This document shows positions 54,815-63,723 of a stretch of DNA of 64,000 bases, in pieces (position 1 is the stretch's first letter; every line of letters begins with the position of its first letter). The stretch is from Paraburkholderia sp041321145 (GTDB lineage: Bacteria > Pseudomonadota > Gammaproteobacteria > Burkholderiales > Burkholderiaceae). The notes under the pieces are model-generated. The model searched no databases and was not told where the DNA came from. It saw nothing but the letters and a program-made list of their open reading frames with translations. The position numbers were made by a program, and so were the translations under genes. The stretch covers positions 372,001-436,000 of the forward strand of contig NZ_JBGGWA010000003.1 of the NCBI RefSeq assembly GCF_041321145.1, read 5' to 3'.

Positions 54815-56060
54815 AGCGCAGTGCCTCGGCAGGACGGACTTTCGCACCACGCCAGCTCGGATAAAGCGTCGCCAACGCCGACATCGTGAACGCAATGATG
54901 CCGATTCGCGCGACGTCGGCGGGAACCAGTTCGGACGGCAACTCGCTGATGAAATACACGGACGGCGGCAGGAATTGCACGCCGAGCAGATGCTCGATCA
55001 TCGGCACGAGCCACGGGATGCTCCACGCGATCAGGCAGCCGAGCGCCACGCCGGTCGCCGTGCCGATAAAGCCGATCGTCACGCCCTGCACCACGAAAAT
55101 CTTCATGATCGAGCCGGGCTGCGCGCCGAGCGTGCGCAGAATCGCGATGTCAGCCTGCTTGTTGGTCACGGTCATCACCAGCGACGACACCAGATTGAAC
55201 GCCGCGACCGCGATGATCAGCGTGAGAATGATGAACATCATGCGTTTTTCGATCTGCACCGCCGAGAACCAGGTCTTGTTCTGCTGGGTCCAGTCGCGAA
55301 TGTACAAATCGCCTGACAAGCTGCGCGCAAGCTGATGTGCGACCTCCGGCGCCCGCTGCATATCGGTCAGACGCAGCCGCACGCCGGTCGGCGCGGGCAG
55401 CCGGAAGAGCGCCTGCGCGTCCTTGATGTTGATCAGCGCGAGCGTGCTGTCGTATTCGTAATGCCCCGACTCGAAGATGCCCACCACCGTGAACTGTTTT
55501 AGCCGCGGCAGCATGCCGGCCGGCGTGATCGTGCCTTCAGGCGCGACCAGCGTGATCTTGTCGTTGACCGTCACGCCGAGATTGGTGGCGAGATCCGCGC
55601 CCAGCACGATGCCGAAGTCGCCGGGCACGAGGTCTGTGAGCTTGCCGCCCTTCATTTCCTTATCGATGTCCGAAACTTCAGGCTCGAGCGTCGGTTCGAT
55701 CCCGCGCAGCGCCACGCCGCTCACGGCGTTCTGGCGCGTGAGCAATGCCTGCGCTTCGACATACGGTGCGGCGCCGATCACTTCCTTGTTCTGGCGAGCC
55801 TCCTTGGCGGTCAGTTGCCAATCGGGCATCGAACCCGTCGGCGAAAAGATTTCGACGTGCGCCAGCACCGACAGCATCCGGTCGCGCACTTCTTTCTGGA
55901 AACCGTTCATCACGGACAACACGACGATCAGCGCCGCGACGCCGAGCGCGATGCCCGACATCGACACCAGCGCGATGAAGGAAATGAAGCCGTTACCGGT
56001 CGTGCGTTTGCCGGCGCGGGTGTAGCGCCAGCCAATCTGCCATTCGTAGGGAAATTTCAA
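54807..56060 (-). CDS. lolC: Lipoprotein-releasing ABC transporter permease (LolC/LolE)
   Basis: Membrane subunit of the Lol transporter. 417 residues from a TTG at 56060 (MKFPYEWQIGWRYTRAGKR), preceded by AAGGA at 6 bases; the open frame runs on to 56111. Four membrane segments: about 22-48 (FISFIALVSMSGIALGVAALIVVLSV), then after a large periplasmic domain about 270-300, 315-345 and 380-400. A single permease gene with lolD is present, as in bacteria with one LolCE-type (LolF) protein; no second permease is in the window. Confidence 0.92.
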   Translation of the reverse strand: MKFPYEWQIGWRYTRAGKRTTGNGFISFIALVSMSGIALGVAALIVVLSVMNGFQKEVRDRMLSVLAHVEIFSPTGSMPDWQLTAKEARQNKEVIGAAPYVEAQALLTRQNAVSGVALRGIEPTLEPEVSDIDKEMKGGKLTDLVPGDFGIVLGADLATNLGVTVNDKITLVAPEGTITPAGMLPRLKQFTVVGIFESGHYEYDSTLALINIKDAQALFRLPAPTGVRLRLTDMQRAPEVAHQLARSLSGDLYIRDWTQQNKTWFSAVQIEKRMMFIILTLIIAVAAFNLVSSLVMTVTNKQADIAILRTLGAQPGSIMKIFVVQGVTIGFIGTATGVALGCLIAWSIPWLVPMIEHLLGVQFLPPSVYFISELPSELVPADVARIGIIAFTMSALATLYPSWRGAKVRPAEALRYE

Positions 56061-56444
56061 GCGAATCCTTTTCTGCGTTCTTCGGCACTCTGCGGCATTT
56101 TTGCTGCGCATGACCGCGGCAACCTGAAGCTGTCGCGCCTGTCATGCGGCCCGAGCGTCGTGATCATTGGTGTCGCGGCAAGGCGGATGGTTCCGGTATG
56201 ACATTCCGGTACCCTGGAATGTCTTCCGGCGTCGTTGGCAAACCCCGCGCCACCGAAGCCGCCGCTCCACCGCTGCAGCCGCCGCCGTCAATCAAGCGCG
56301 AAGTTTGCCATACAATGCGGCGCACCCGCGCAAAGGCCCTGCGCATACGGTTCACGGCGAGCGCAACCGCCTGCCGGCGACCGTGAGCGCCGGGCTCGTG
56401 GCGAAAACCGGCCTGCCCGCGCTACCTTTGAGCGGACACGGACG
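56061..56444. other. Region upstream of lolC
   Basis: No convincing gene. It holds a dyad GACATTCC/GGAATGTC at 56200-56223 with three TTCCGG copies (56191, 56204, 56224) around it, and a promoter-like box TTTGCCATACAATGCG at 56304-56319 reading plus. Open frames here show no conserved sequence. Confidence 0.45.
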
Positions 56445-56708
56445 CTAACGCAGGTTGTAATGGCGGCGCAGATCGTTGATGATCCCGGCCGCCTCGCTGC
56501 TCGCCACTTCGCGCACATCCGCGTCCTTACGGTCGCGATGCAGGTGGGTGATATCCCAATTGCAGCCGTCCTCGTCTTCGACGGTCTCGTGGAATCCGGT
56601 CGGAATCCAGCCGGCCGTGGCCGGGTTGGCGTCGAGCGCCTTGACCACCAGCCCAAGCAGTTCCTGCTCGGTTTTCAGTTCACGCGGCATGTCCGTCTCC
56701 GTCGTCAT
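56445..56708 (-). CDS. Small hypothetical protein
   Basis: 87 residues from ATG 56708 (MTTETDMPRELKTEQEL); ATG 56690 (MPRELKTEQ) is equally possible. Soluble, mixed charge, with LLGLVVKALDANPATAGWIP, TGFHETVEDEDGCNWDITHLHRD and an end IINDLRRHYNLR. No family recognised. Codon use is like its neighbours and it reads as a real small gene. Isolated: divergent from the rpfE-type gene, and lolC downstream has its own start region. Confidence 0.65.
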   Translation of the reverse strand: MTTETDMPRELKTEQELLGLVVKALDANPATAGWIPTGFHETVEDEDGCNWDITHLHRDRKDADVREVASSEAAGIINDLRRHYNLR

Positions 56709-56809
56709 GGGCGCGGTGCCGCCGCGCTCGGCTGCTGCCATCGGGAGGGCCCGGGTGCGGCGCCCGAATCCGCCGATATGGACGGAATACTCGCACTCTT
56801 TGCCCTACA

Positions 56810-57937
56810 ATGCGCAGCATCATGCACGCCAACCGTCTTCATCTCCTCCTTCCCTTCGCGCTGCCCGCCGCAGCGGACGCCTCCACCGCCCTGCACGCCA
56901 TTCAGAGTCCGGCGCTCGACCGGCTGATCGCCCGCGCGACGCTGGTCGAACGGGTGGTCGGCGAGGATTTTCAGCGCACGCTGCCGCACGAGCGCTGGGT
57001 GGCGCGCCAGTTCGGCGCCCTTCCCAGCGGAGCAGCCGCCGCCGACGAAGCGCCGCTTGCTCCGTACATGCTGCGCGCCGACGGCGGCGAACCCGGCACC
57101 GCGACGTGGGCCTGCGTGCAGCCGGTCCACGTACGCATCGCGCATGACCATCTGGTGCTGATCGATCCGGCCTCGCTCGAACTGTCCGATGACGAAGCCA
57201 CGGCGCTGCTGGCGGTCGCCCGGCCCTTGATCGAGGAACTCGGCGTGCGCATCGAAGCGCCGCGGCCCGCGCGCTGGTATTTGTCAGGCGACGGCTTCGG
57301 CACCCTGGCAGGGGCGTCGCCGTTGCGCGCGAGCGGCCGCAACATTGAAATCTGGCTGCCGCACGAGGCGCATTCCGGCGAACGTTCGCGCGCATGGATG
57401 AAGCTGCAGAACGAAGTACAAATGGCGTGGTTCGAGCATCCGGTCAATGAAGCCCGCGAGGCGCGCGGCCTGCCGGCGGTCAACTCGATCTGGTTTCACG
57501 CCCAGGGCACGGCGCAGCCCGTGACGAGCCCTTTCGCACGGGTGTTCTCCGACGCGGCGGCGACGCGCGGCCTCGCCATGACTGCGGGCGTCGCGACCGG
57601 TGCGCCGCCCGCGTCGTTCGGCGCGCTACCGGCTGTTGCTTCGGGCAGCGCATCCGCAGCCCATGCAAATGCCAACACCAGCGGCACTACGCTGGTCGAA
57701 CTCGATCCCTTCTCCGCACCCTACATCGAGCAGGACTGGGCACGCTGGAACGACGCCTTCGCCGCGTTGCAAACCGACTGGTTCGAGCCAGCGCTCGAAG
57801 CGCTGCAAGCCGGCCAACTCAGCGAACTCGGCCTGACGCTATGCGGCGATACCGGCTCGGTGACGCTCAAGGTCACGCGTGGCGACCTGCGCAAATTCTG
57901 GCGGCGGCGCGTGCTCGCCTCGCTCTTCATCGAATGA
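56810..57937 (+). CDS. RpfE-type regulatory family protein (function unknown)
   Basis: 375 residues (371 from the second ATG at 56822, MHANRLHLLLPFALPAAA). Opening LHLLLPFALP is not a clear signal peptide. Motifs include HLVLIDPASLELSDDEATALL, RWYLSGDGFGTL, RNIEIWLPHEAH and a C-terminal TGSVTLKVTRGDLRKFWRRR. I recall this arrangement as the RpfE-type family found beside recJ and prfB/lysS in Xanthomonas rpf loci; its biochemistry is unknown, and some annotate it as phosphoglycerate-mutase-like. recJ starts 16 bp after the stop. Assignment is by memory and position. Confidence 0.72.
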   Translation: MRSIMHANRLHLLLPFALPAAADASTALHAIQSPALDRLIARATLVERVVGEDFQRTLPHERWVARQFGALPSGAAAADEAPLAPYMLRADGGEPGTATWACVQPVHVRIAHDHLVLIDPASLELSDDEATALLAVARPLIEELGVRIEAPRPARWYLSGDGFGTLAGASPLRASGRNIEIWLPHEAHSGERSRAWMKLQNEVQMAWFEHPVNEAREARGLPAVNSIWFHAQGTAQPVTSPFARVFSDAAATRGLAMTAGVATGAPPASFGALPAVASGSASAAHANANTSGTTLVELDPFSAPYIEQDWARWNDAFAALQTDWFEPALEALQAGQLSELGLTLCGDTGSVTLKVTRGDLRKFWRRRVLASLFIE

Positions 57938-57953
57938 TCCACGGCCTTTCCGA

Positions 57954-59660
57954 ATGACTCGAATCGTTACGCGCGCCGGCTCCCCGGTCGACGCCGAAGT
58001 CCTCACCCGCCACGGCCTCCATCCGGTGCTGGCACGCCTGTACGCCGCCCGCGGCGTGTGCATGCCCGATGAAATCGAAACCGGTCTCGCGCGGCTCGTG
58101 CCGCCCGCGGGACTCAAAGGCTGCGAAGACGCCGCCGCACTGCTCGCCGACGCGATTCAGGGCAAGCGCCGCATGCTGGTGGTCGCCGACTATGACTGCG
58201 ACGGCGCCACTGCCTGCGCGGTCGCGGTGCGCGGCCTGCGGATGTTCGGCGGCCAGATCGAGTATCTGGTGCCGAACCGCTTCGAGTACGGCTATGGCCT
58301 GACGCCGGAGATCGTCGCGCTGGCCGCCCGCAGCGCGTCGGGCAAGCCGGAACTACTAATCACGGTCGACAACGGCATCGCCAGCGTCGACGGCGTGGAG
58401 GCGGCCAACGCGCTCGGCATCGACGTGCTGGTCACCGATCACCATCTGCCCGGCGACGAACTGCCGGACGCGCGCGCGATCGTCAATCCGAATCAGCCGG
58501 GCTGCACGTTCCCGAGTAAATGTATCGCGGGCGTCGGGGTGATGTTTTATGTGCTGCTGACGTTGCGCGCGGAATTGCGCCGCCGCGGCGCATTCAACGA
58601 TGCGTTCCCCGAGCCGCGTCTGGATGGCCTGCTCGATCTGGTCGCGCTCGGCACGGTCGCCGACGTGGTGAAGCTCGACGGCAATAACCGCGTGCTGGTC
58701 GCGCAAGGTTTGCAGCGGATCCGCAAAGGCAAGATGCAACCGGGCATCGCCGCCCTCTTTCGCGCCGCCGCGCGCGACGCCCGCAGTGCGTCGGGCTTCG
58801 ACCTCGGCTTCGCACTCGGGCCGCGCCTGAACGCGGCCGGCCGCCTGTCGGACATGTCGCTCGGGATCGAATGCCTGACCACCGACGACATCGGCCGCGC
58901 ATGGGACCTCGCGCAGCAGCTCGACACGATGAACCGCGAGCGCCGCGAGATCGAAGCGGGCATGCAGCAGCAGGCGCTCGAGGACCTCTCCGCGATCAAT
59001 CCCGACGGCGCGACCACCATCACGCTGTTCAATCCGAGCTGGCATCAGGGCGTGATCGGCATTGTCGCCGGACGCTTGAAGGAAAAATTCCACCGGCCGT
59101 CGTTCACTTTCGCTCTGGCCAATGACAGCGGCCAGCTCGTCAAAGGCTCGGGCCGCTCGATCTCAGGCTTCCATCTGCGTGACGCGCTCGACCTGATCTC
59201 GAAGCGCGAGCCTGGCCTGATCGTCAAATTCGGCGGCCACGCCATGGCTGCGGGCCTCACGATCGCCGCCGCCGACGTGCCGCGCTTCACCGCCGCGTTC
59301 GAGGCAGTGGGCCGCGAATGGCTCTCCGAAGAGGCACTCTCGCGCACGGTCGAAACCGACGGCGAACTCGAAGACGCCTACTTCACGCCGCAGTTCGTCG
59401 AAATGCTCGACGCCGCGGTATGGGGCCAGGGCTTCCCGGCGCCGGTGTTTTCGGGCGAATTCGACATCGCGTCACAGGCGCTGGTAAAAGACAAGCATCT
59501 GAAACTGCAACTCGTGCGCGGCCGCCAGCGCTTCAACGCGATCTGGTTCAACCACACCGAGACGCTGCCGGCGCGCACCACCGTCGCCTATCGGCTGGCG
59601 AGCGACACCTGGAACGGCGTGTCGCGGGTGCAATTGATCGTCGAGCACGCGGCGAGCTGA
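57954..59660 (+). CDS. recJ: Single-stranded-DNA exonuclease RecJ
   Basis: 5'-3' ssDNA exonuclease in recombination, mismatch and base-excision repair. 568 residues from ATG 57954. DHH-family motifs: VVADYDCDGATA (about 77-88, motif I), TVDNGIAS (about 133-140), VTDHHLPGDELP (about 159-170, DHH), ALGTVADVVKLDGNNR, and the C-terminal DHHA1 part with FGGHAMAAGLT. The upstream part of the open frame lies in the previous gene. 110 bp before prfB. Confidence 0.97.
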   Translation: MTRIVTRAGSPVDAEVLTRHGLHPVLARLYAARGVCMPDEIETGLARLVPPAGLKGCEDAAALLADAIQGKRRMLVVADYDCDGATACAVAVRGLRMFGGQIEYLVPNRFEYGYGLTPEIVALAARSASGKPELLITVDNGIASVDGVEAANALGIDVLVTDHHLPGDELPDARAIVNPNQPGCTFPSKCIAGVGVMFYVLLTLRAELRRRGAFNDAFPEPRLDGLLDLVALGTVADVVKLDGNNRVLVAQGLQRIRKGKMQPGIAALFRAAARDARSASGFDLGFALGPRLNAAGRLSDMSLGIECLTTDDIGRAWDLAQQLDTMNRERREIEAGMQQQALEDLSAINPDGATTITLFNPSWHQGVIGIVAGRLKEKFHRPSFTFALANDSGQLVKGSGRSISGFHLRDALDLISKREPGLIVKFGGHAMAAGLTIAAADVPRFTAAFEAVGREWLSEEALSRTVETDGELEDAYFTPQFVEMLDAAVWGQGFPAPVFSGEFDIASQALVKDKHLKLQLVRGRQRFNAIWFNHTETLPARTTVAYRLASDTWNGVSRVQLIVEHAAS

Positions 59661-59732
59661 AAAACACAGCAAAATCAATCCCAAACACGCGCCGGATCGC
59701 TCAGGAGCCGCCGGCGCGGCGCGCCGATCGGC

Positions 59733-59738
59733 TATAAT
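59733..59738 (+). promoter_or_regulatory. Candidate prfB -10 box
   Basis: Perfect TATAAT 32 bp before the prfB ATG in the recJ-prfB gap. The upstream bases are very GC-rich and no -35 stands out. Confidence 0.4.
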
Positions 59739-59770
59739 TTCCCCTTTTTACGAAGCTATAAAAGATCGAC

Positions 59771-60875
59771 ATGGAAGCGGAACGTCTCAACGCGATCGAA
59801 GCCTCACTGGCGGACCTGCGCACTCGCGCGGACTCGCTACGGGGGTATCTTTGACTACGACGACAAAGCACTGCGTCTAATCGAAGTCAACCGGGAACTC
59901 GAAGACCCGGACGTCTGGAACGACTCGAAGCACGCCCAGGCCCTCGGCCGGGAGAAGAAACTGCTCGACGACGTCGTCGGCAAAATCACCTCGCTCGACA
60001 ACGATCTGCGCGATGCGCAAGATCTGTTCGAAATGGCCCGCGAAGAAGACGACGAGGAAACGCTCCTCGCCTGTGAAACGGATGCGCAAGGGCTCGAGTC
60101 GCGCGTCGCCGACATGGAATTCCGTCGGATGTTCGCGAACCCGGCCGATCCGAACAACGCCTTCCTCGACATTCAAGCCGGCGCCGGCGGCACCGAAGCG
60201 TGCGACTGGGCGTCCATGCTGCTGCGCCAGTATCTGCGCTACTGCGAACGCAAGGGCTTCAAGACCGAAGTGCTGGAACAGACCGACGGCGACGTCGCGG
60301 GTATCAAGAACGCCACGATCAAGATCGAAGGCGAATACGCGTACGGCTTTTTGCGCACCGAAACCGGCGTGCACCGCCTCGTGCGCAAGTCGCCGTTCGA
60401 TTCCTCGGGCGGCCGTCATACGTCGTTCTCGTCGGTGTTCGTGTACCCGGAAGTCGACGATTCGATCGAAGTCGACATCAATCCGGCCGATCTGCGCATC
60501 GACACCTACCGGGCGTCCGGCGCGGGTGGCCAGCACATCAACAAGACCGATTCGGCTGTGCGGATTACGCACATGCCGTCGGGCATCGTCGTGCAGTGCC
60601 AGAACGACCGCTCGCAGCACCGCAACCGCGCCGAAGCCATGGCCATGCTGAAATCGCGCCTGTACGAAGCGGAAATCCGCAAGCGTCAGGCCGAGCAGGA
60701 CAAGCTCGAAGCCGGCAAGACCGATGTGGGCTGGGGTCATCAGATCCGCTCGTACGTGCTGGACAACAGCCGTATCAAGGATCTGCGCACCAACGTCGAA
60801 ATCAGCAATACCAAGAGCGTGCTCGACGGCGACCTCGATCCGTTCATCAGCGCCAGCCTGAAACAAGGCGTCTAA
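59771..60875 (+). CDS. prfB: Peptide chain release factor 2, with programmed +1 frameshift
   Basis: RF2 releases peptides at UGA and UAA. Codons 1-27 are read from ATG 59771; the next codon is an in-frame TGA (59852-59854). Reading continues in the +1 frame from GAC at 59853 to the stop at 60875, total 367 residues, the standard RF2 length. The shift site CTT TGA C with GGGGGT just upstream (59840-59855) is the classical autoregulatory signal: low RF2 delays termination at UGA and favours the shift. After the shift, SPFDSSG (codon-recognition tripeptide) and GGQ (252-254) are intact. Not a pseudogene. Confidence 0.96.
59840..59855 (+). promoter_or_regulatory. prfB +1 programmed frameshift site
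   Basis: CGGGGGTATCTTTGAC: an internal Shine-Dalgarno-like GGGGGT three bases before the slippery CTT, then the TGA stop and a C in the unfavourable context. Matches the conserved RF2 autoregulation site almost exactly. Confidence 0.93.
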
Positions 60876-60997
60876 GCGCAACCGGCGCGGCATGCATGGC
60901 ATCGCCGCGCCGTCTCTTTTTACCGCCTGAGGTTTTTTACTGACTGGCCACCCGCATGCGAGCCATCCTGATGCGGGCCACCGAATACCAAATCATC

Positions 60998-62554
60998 ATG
61001 ACCGAACCGACCCAGCCGACTGCGGCCCAGCCGAATGCGGCCCAGCCAAATGCCGTACCCGAGGTGGACGACAACAAGATCATCGCCGAGCGCCGCGAAA
61101 AGCTGCGCGAACTGCGTGAGCACGGCGTCGCCTATCCGAACGATTTCCGTCCCACGCACCACGCTGAAGATCTGCAATCGCAATACGAGCATGCCGACAA
61201 GGAAGCGCTCGAAGCGAATCCGCTCGAGGTCGCGATCGCCGGCCGCATGATGCTCAAGCGCGTGATGGGCAAGGCGAGCTTTGCGACCGTGCGCGACGGT
61301 TCCGGTCAGATCCAGTTCTTCATCACGCCGGCCGACGTCGGCCAGGAAACATACGACGCCTTCAAGAAGTGGGACATGGGCGACATCGTCGCGGCGCGCG
61401 GCGCGCTGTTCCGCACCAACAAGGGCGAACTCTCGGTGCGGTGTACCGAACTGCGTCTGCTGTCGAAGTCGCTGCGTCCGTTGCCGGACAAGTTCCACGG
61501 CCTGTCGGACCAGGAAATGAAGTATCGCCAGCGCTACGTCGATCTGATCGTCACGCCGGAAACGCGCAAGACCTTCGTCGCGCGCACCAAGGCGATTTCG
61601 TCGATCCGCAAGTTCATGGCCGATGCGGACTTCATGGAAGTCGAAACTCCGATGCTGCATCCGATTCCGGGCGGCGCCGCGGCCAAGCCGTTCACCACGC
61701 ACCACAACGCGCTCGACATGCAAATGTTCCTGCGCATCGCGCCGGAACTGTATCTGAAGCGCCTCGTGGTCGGCGGCTTCGAGCGCGTGTTCGAGATCAA
61801 CCGTAACTTCCGCAATGAGGGCGTCTCCGTGCGCCACAATCCGGAATTCACGATGATCGAGTTCTACGCGGCGTACACCGATTACAAATGGCTGATGGAT
61901 TTCACCGAGCAATTGATCCGCCAGGCGGCGATCGACGCGCTCGGCAGCGCCACGATCAGCTACCAGGGCCGCGAGCTCGATCTGGCCAAGCCGTTCCATC
62001 GCTTGACGATCAGCCAGGCGATCCAGAAATACGCGCCTGAGTACACTGACACGCAACTCGCCGACGACGCATTCCTGCGCACCGAGCTGAAGAAGTTCGG
62101 CGTGAACGCTTCGCAGCCGCAGTTCCTGAACGCGGGCGTCGGGGCATTGCAACTGGCGCTGTTCGAAGAGACGGCCGAGTCGCAATTGTGGGAGCCGACG
62201 TACATCATCGACTACCCGATTGAAGTGTCGCCTTTGGCGCGCGAGTCGGATACGGTCGCCGGCATCACCGAGCGTTTCGAGCTGTTCATCACCGGCCGCG
62301 AAATCGCCAATGGCTTCTCGGAGCTGAACGATCCGGAAGACCAGGCCGCGCGCTTCAAGAAGCAGGTCGACCAGAAAGACGCCGGCGACGAAGAAGCGAT
62401 GTTCTACGACGCCGACTATATCCGCGCGCTGGAATACGGCATGCCGCCGGCCGGCGGTTGCGGCATCGGCATCGACCGTCTGGTGATGATGCTGACCGAC
62501 AGCCCGAGCATCCGCGATGTGATTCTGTTCCCGCATCTGCGCCGCGAAGACTGA
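60998..62554 (+). CDS. lysS: Lysyl-tRNA synthetase (class II)
   Basis: Charges tRNA-Lys. 518 residues from ATG 60998 (MTEPTQPTAAQPNAAQPNAV); the start of the open frame at 60956 lacks support. N-terminal OB-fold anticodon domain (about 65-160, VAIAGRMMLKRVMGKASF), then the class II core: motif 1 FMADADFMEVETPMLHP, motif 2 RVFEINRNFRNEGVSVRHNPEFT, motif 3 GCGIGIDRLVMML. A small AQPN repeat marks the N-terminus. The rpfE-recJ-prfB-lysS order is conserved in several genera. A strong terminator follows. Confidence 0.97.
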   Translation: MTEPTQPTAAQPNAAQPNAVPEVDDNKIIAERREKLRELREHGVAYPNDFRPTHHAEDLQSQYEHADKEALEANPLEVAIAGRMMLKRVMGKASFATVRDGSGQIQFFITPADVGQETYDAFKKWDMGDIVAARGALFRTNKGELSVRCTELRLLSKSLRPLPDKFHGLSDQEMKYRQRYVDLIVTPETRKTFVARTKAISSIRKFMADADFMEVETPMLHPIPGGAAAKPFTTHHNALDMQMFLRIAPELYLKRLVVGGFERVFEINRNFRNEGVSVRHNPEFTMIEFYAAYTDYKWLMDFTEQLIRQAAIDALGSATISYQGRELDLAKPFHRLTISQAIQKYAPEYTDTQLADDAFLRTELKKFGVNASQPQFLNAGVGALQLALFEETAESQLWEPTYIIDYPIEVSPLARESDTVAGITERFELFITGREIANGFSELNDPEDQAARFKKQVDQKDAGDEEAMFYDADYIRALEYGMPPAGGCGIGIDRLVMMLTDSPSIRDVILFPHLRRED

Positions 62555-62574
62555 TCCTTGCGCTGCTCGCATTA

Positions 62575-62607
62575 AAGAAATGCCCGGCTCGATGCCGGGC
62601 ATTTCTT
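62575..62607 (+). terminator. Intrinsic terminator after lysS
   Basis: Perfect 14-bp stem AAGAAATGCCCGGC/GCCGGGCATTTCTT with 5-base loop TCGAT. Confidence 0.9.
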
Positions 62608-62872
62608 CTTGCAGCGCGTGAAACGCACCGCCTGCCGCCAGCTGACGGTTTGTAACCATCGGTAAAAGGTGCGAGTCGACCACCGGGCTGCCGTTCTCCT
62701 CGCCTGCGGCTTCCCCTAAAGAAATCAGGCACCCCGCCGCGCGCGAGGCGCTTTGACGCGACCTGGTCGCGATGATTGCCCGGAAATGGTTACAAATTGA
62801 AACCCTCCCGGGATCGATTTCCCCGACACTCGGTCTCAACAACAACCGACTCTGCTCCAGACGGAGGCCAAT
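62608..62872. promoter_or_regulatory. Upstream region of the glycine-zipper gene with distant inverted repeat
   Basis: No gene. Two copies of an 11-bp motif in opposite orientation, TTTGTAACCAT (62649-62659) and ATGGTTACAAA (62786-62796), are 126 bp apart. The second lies 77 bp before the gene at 62873; GTTACA resembles half-sites of OmpR-type regulators. GGAGG precedes the ATG. Confidence 0.35.
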
Positions 62873-63598
62873 ATGGATAATCCAGATACCAAAACCACGC
62901 AACCACGTCGTCTTCACCCACTCGTCGCTACCGCGGCAGGCGCGGTCATCATCGCCAGTCTCGCCGCGACGGCAGCTGTTACGGGCCTGTTCCCGAAGGC
63001 GTCGAGCAACGGCGCGCAAACCGATCAGACTCAGGCTGCGCAAGTGACCACGCAACCTGGTGTGGTCGATTCCGCAGCCCCGGCAAATTTGGCCACACAG
63101 CAGGCAACCACGCAGGCAGCCGCACAGGCAGCAACGCAACAGGCCGCGCAGCAACAGGCGCCTGAACGCGCACCGACGCCGGCACAGCAACAGCAGTACG
63201 CCCAGCAGCAACAAGCCCAGCCGGCGCCGCAGTACGCTCAGCAACAGCCGTCGCAACCGGCTTACTGCTCGACCTGCGGCACGGTCGCCGCCATCTCGGC
63301 GGTGCGGCAGGAAGGCCACGGCACCGGTATCGGTGCGGTCGGCGGCGCAGTGGCCGGGGGCGTAGTGGGTAATCAGTTCGGCAGCGGCAACGGCCGTGCC
63401 GCGATGACTGTGCTGGGTGCGCTCGGCGGTGGCCTGGCTGGCAACTCGGTCGAAAAGCACATCCGCAGCACGACGTCGTATTCGGTGCGGGTACGCATGG
63501 AAAACGGCAAAACGCGCTACTTCACTTATCACGAAGCGCCGCCGTTCCAGCAAGGCCAGCGCGTGCGGGTCGAAAACGGCACGCTCGTGGCAAGCTGA
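62873..63598 (+). CDS. Glycine-zipper 2TM-domain protein (17-kDa antigen-like)
   Basis: 241 residues. Cytoplasmic N-terminus, one hydrophobic anchor VATAAGAVIIASLAATAAVTGLF (about 18-40), a Gln/Ala/Pro-rich linker (about 45-135), then YCSTCGTVAAISAVRQEG and a glycine-zipper hairpin IGAVGGAVAGGVVGNQFGSG...VLGALGGGLAGNSVEKHI (about 155-195), and a beta-type C-terminus with YSVRVRMENGKTRYFTYHEAPPF. Members are usually outer-membrane or periplasmic lipoproteins; this one has no lipobox but keeps a membrane anchor. Likely envelope, stress-linked by family habit. Monocistronic with its own terminator. Confidence 0.87.
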   Translation: MDNPDTKTTQPRRLHPLVATAAGAVIIASLAATAAVTGLFPKASSNGAQTDQTQAAQVTTQPGVVDSAAPANLATQQATTQAAAQAATQQAAQQQAPERAPTPAQQQQYAQQQQAQPAPQYAQQQPSQPAYCSTCGTVAAISAVRQEGHGTGIGAVGGAVAGGVVGNQFGSGNGRAAMTVLGALGGGLAGNSVEKHIRSTTSYSVRVRMENGKTRYFTYHEAPPFQQGQRVRVENGTLVAS

Positions 63599-63628
63599 CC
63601 ACTGGCAGCCTGAAATTCTCCAGGCGTT

Positions 63629-63659
63629 AAAAAGGCGATTCCGATGGAATCGCCTTTTT
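63629..63659. terminator. Bidirectional intrinsic terminator
   Basis: Perfect 14-bp stem AAAAAGGCGATTCC/GGAATCGCCTTTTT, loop GAT. Lies between the glycine-zipper gene and convergent iscX and has A/T runs on both sides. Confidence 0.92.
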
Positions 63660-63723
63660 CTTTGCCGCGGCCGGAGCGGAATCAATCGCGCTGCGCCGCC
63701 GGCGTAAAACTCAGTACTTGTGC

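Noticed and set aside
56144..56386. Several short open frames upstream of lolC
   Set aside because: Mutually overlapping in different frames, Arg/Pro-rich, no start signals; better seen as regulatory DNA.
59771..59875. prfB as a frameshifted pseudogene
   Set aside because: The disruption sits exactly at the conserved programmed frameshift site and both parts join to a full-length RF2.
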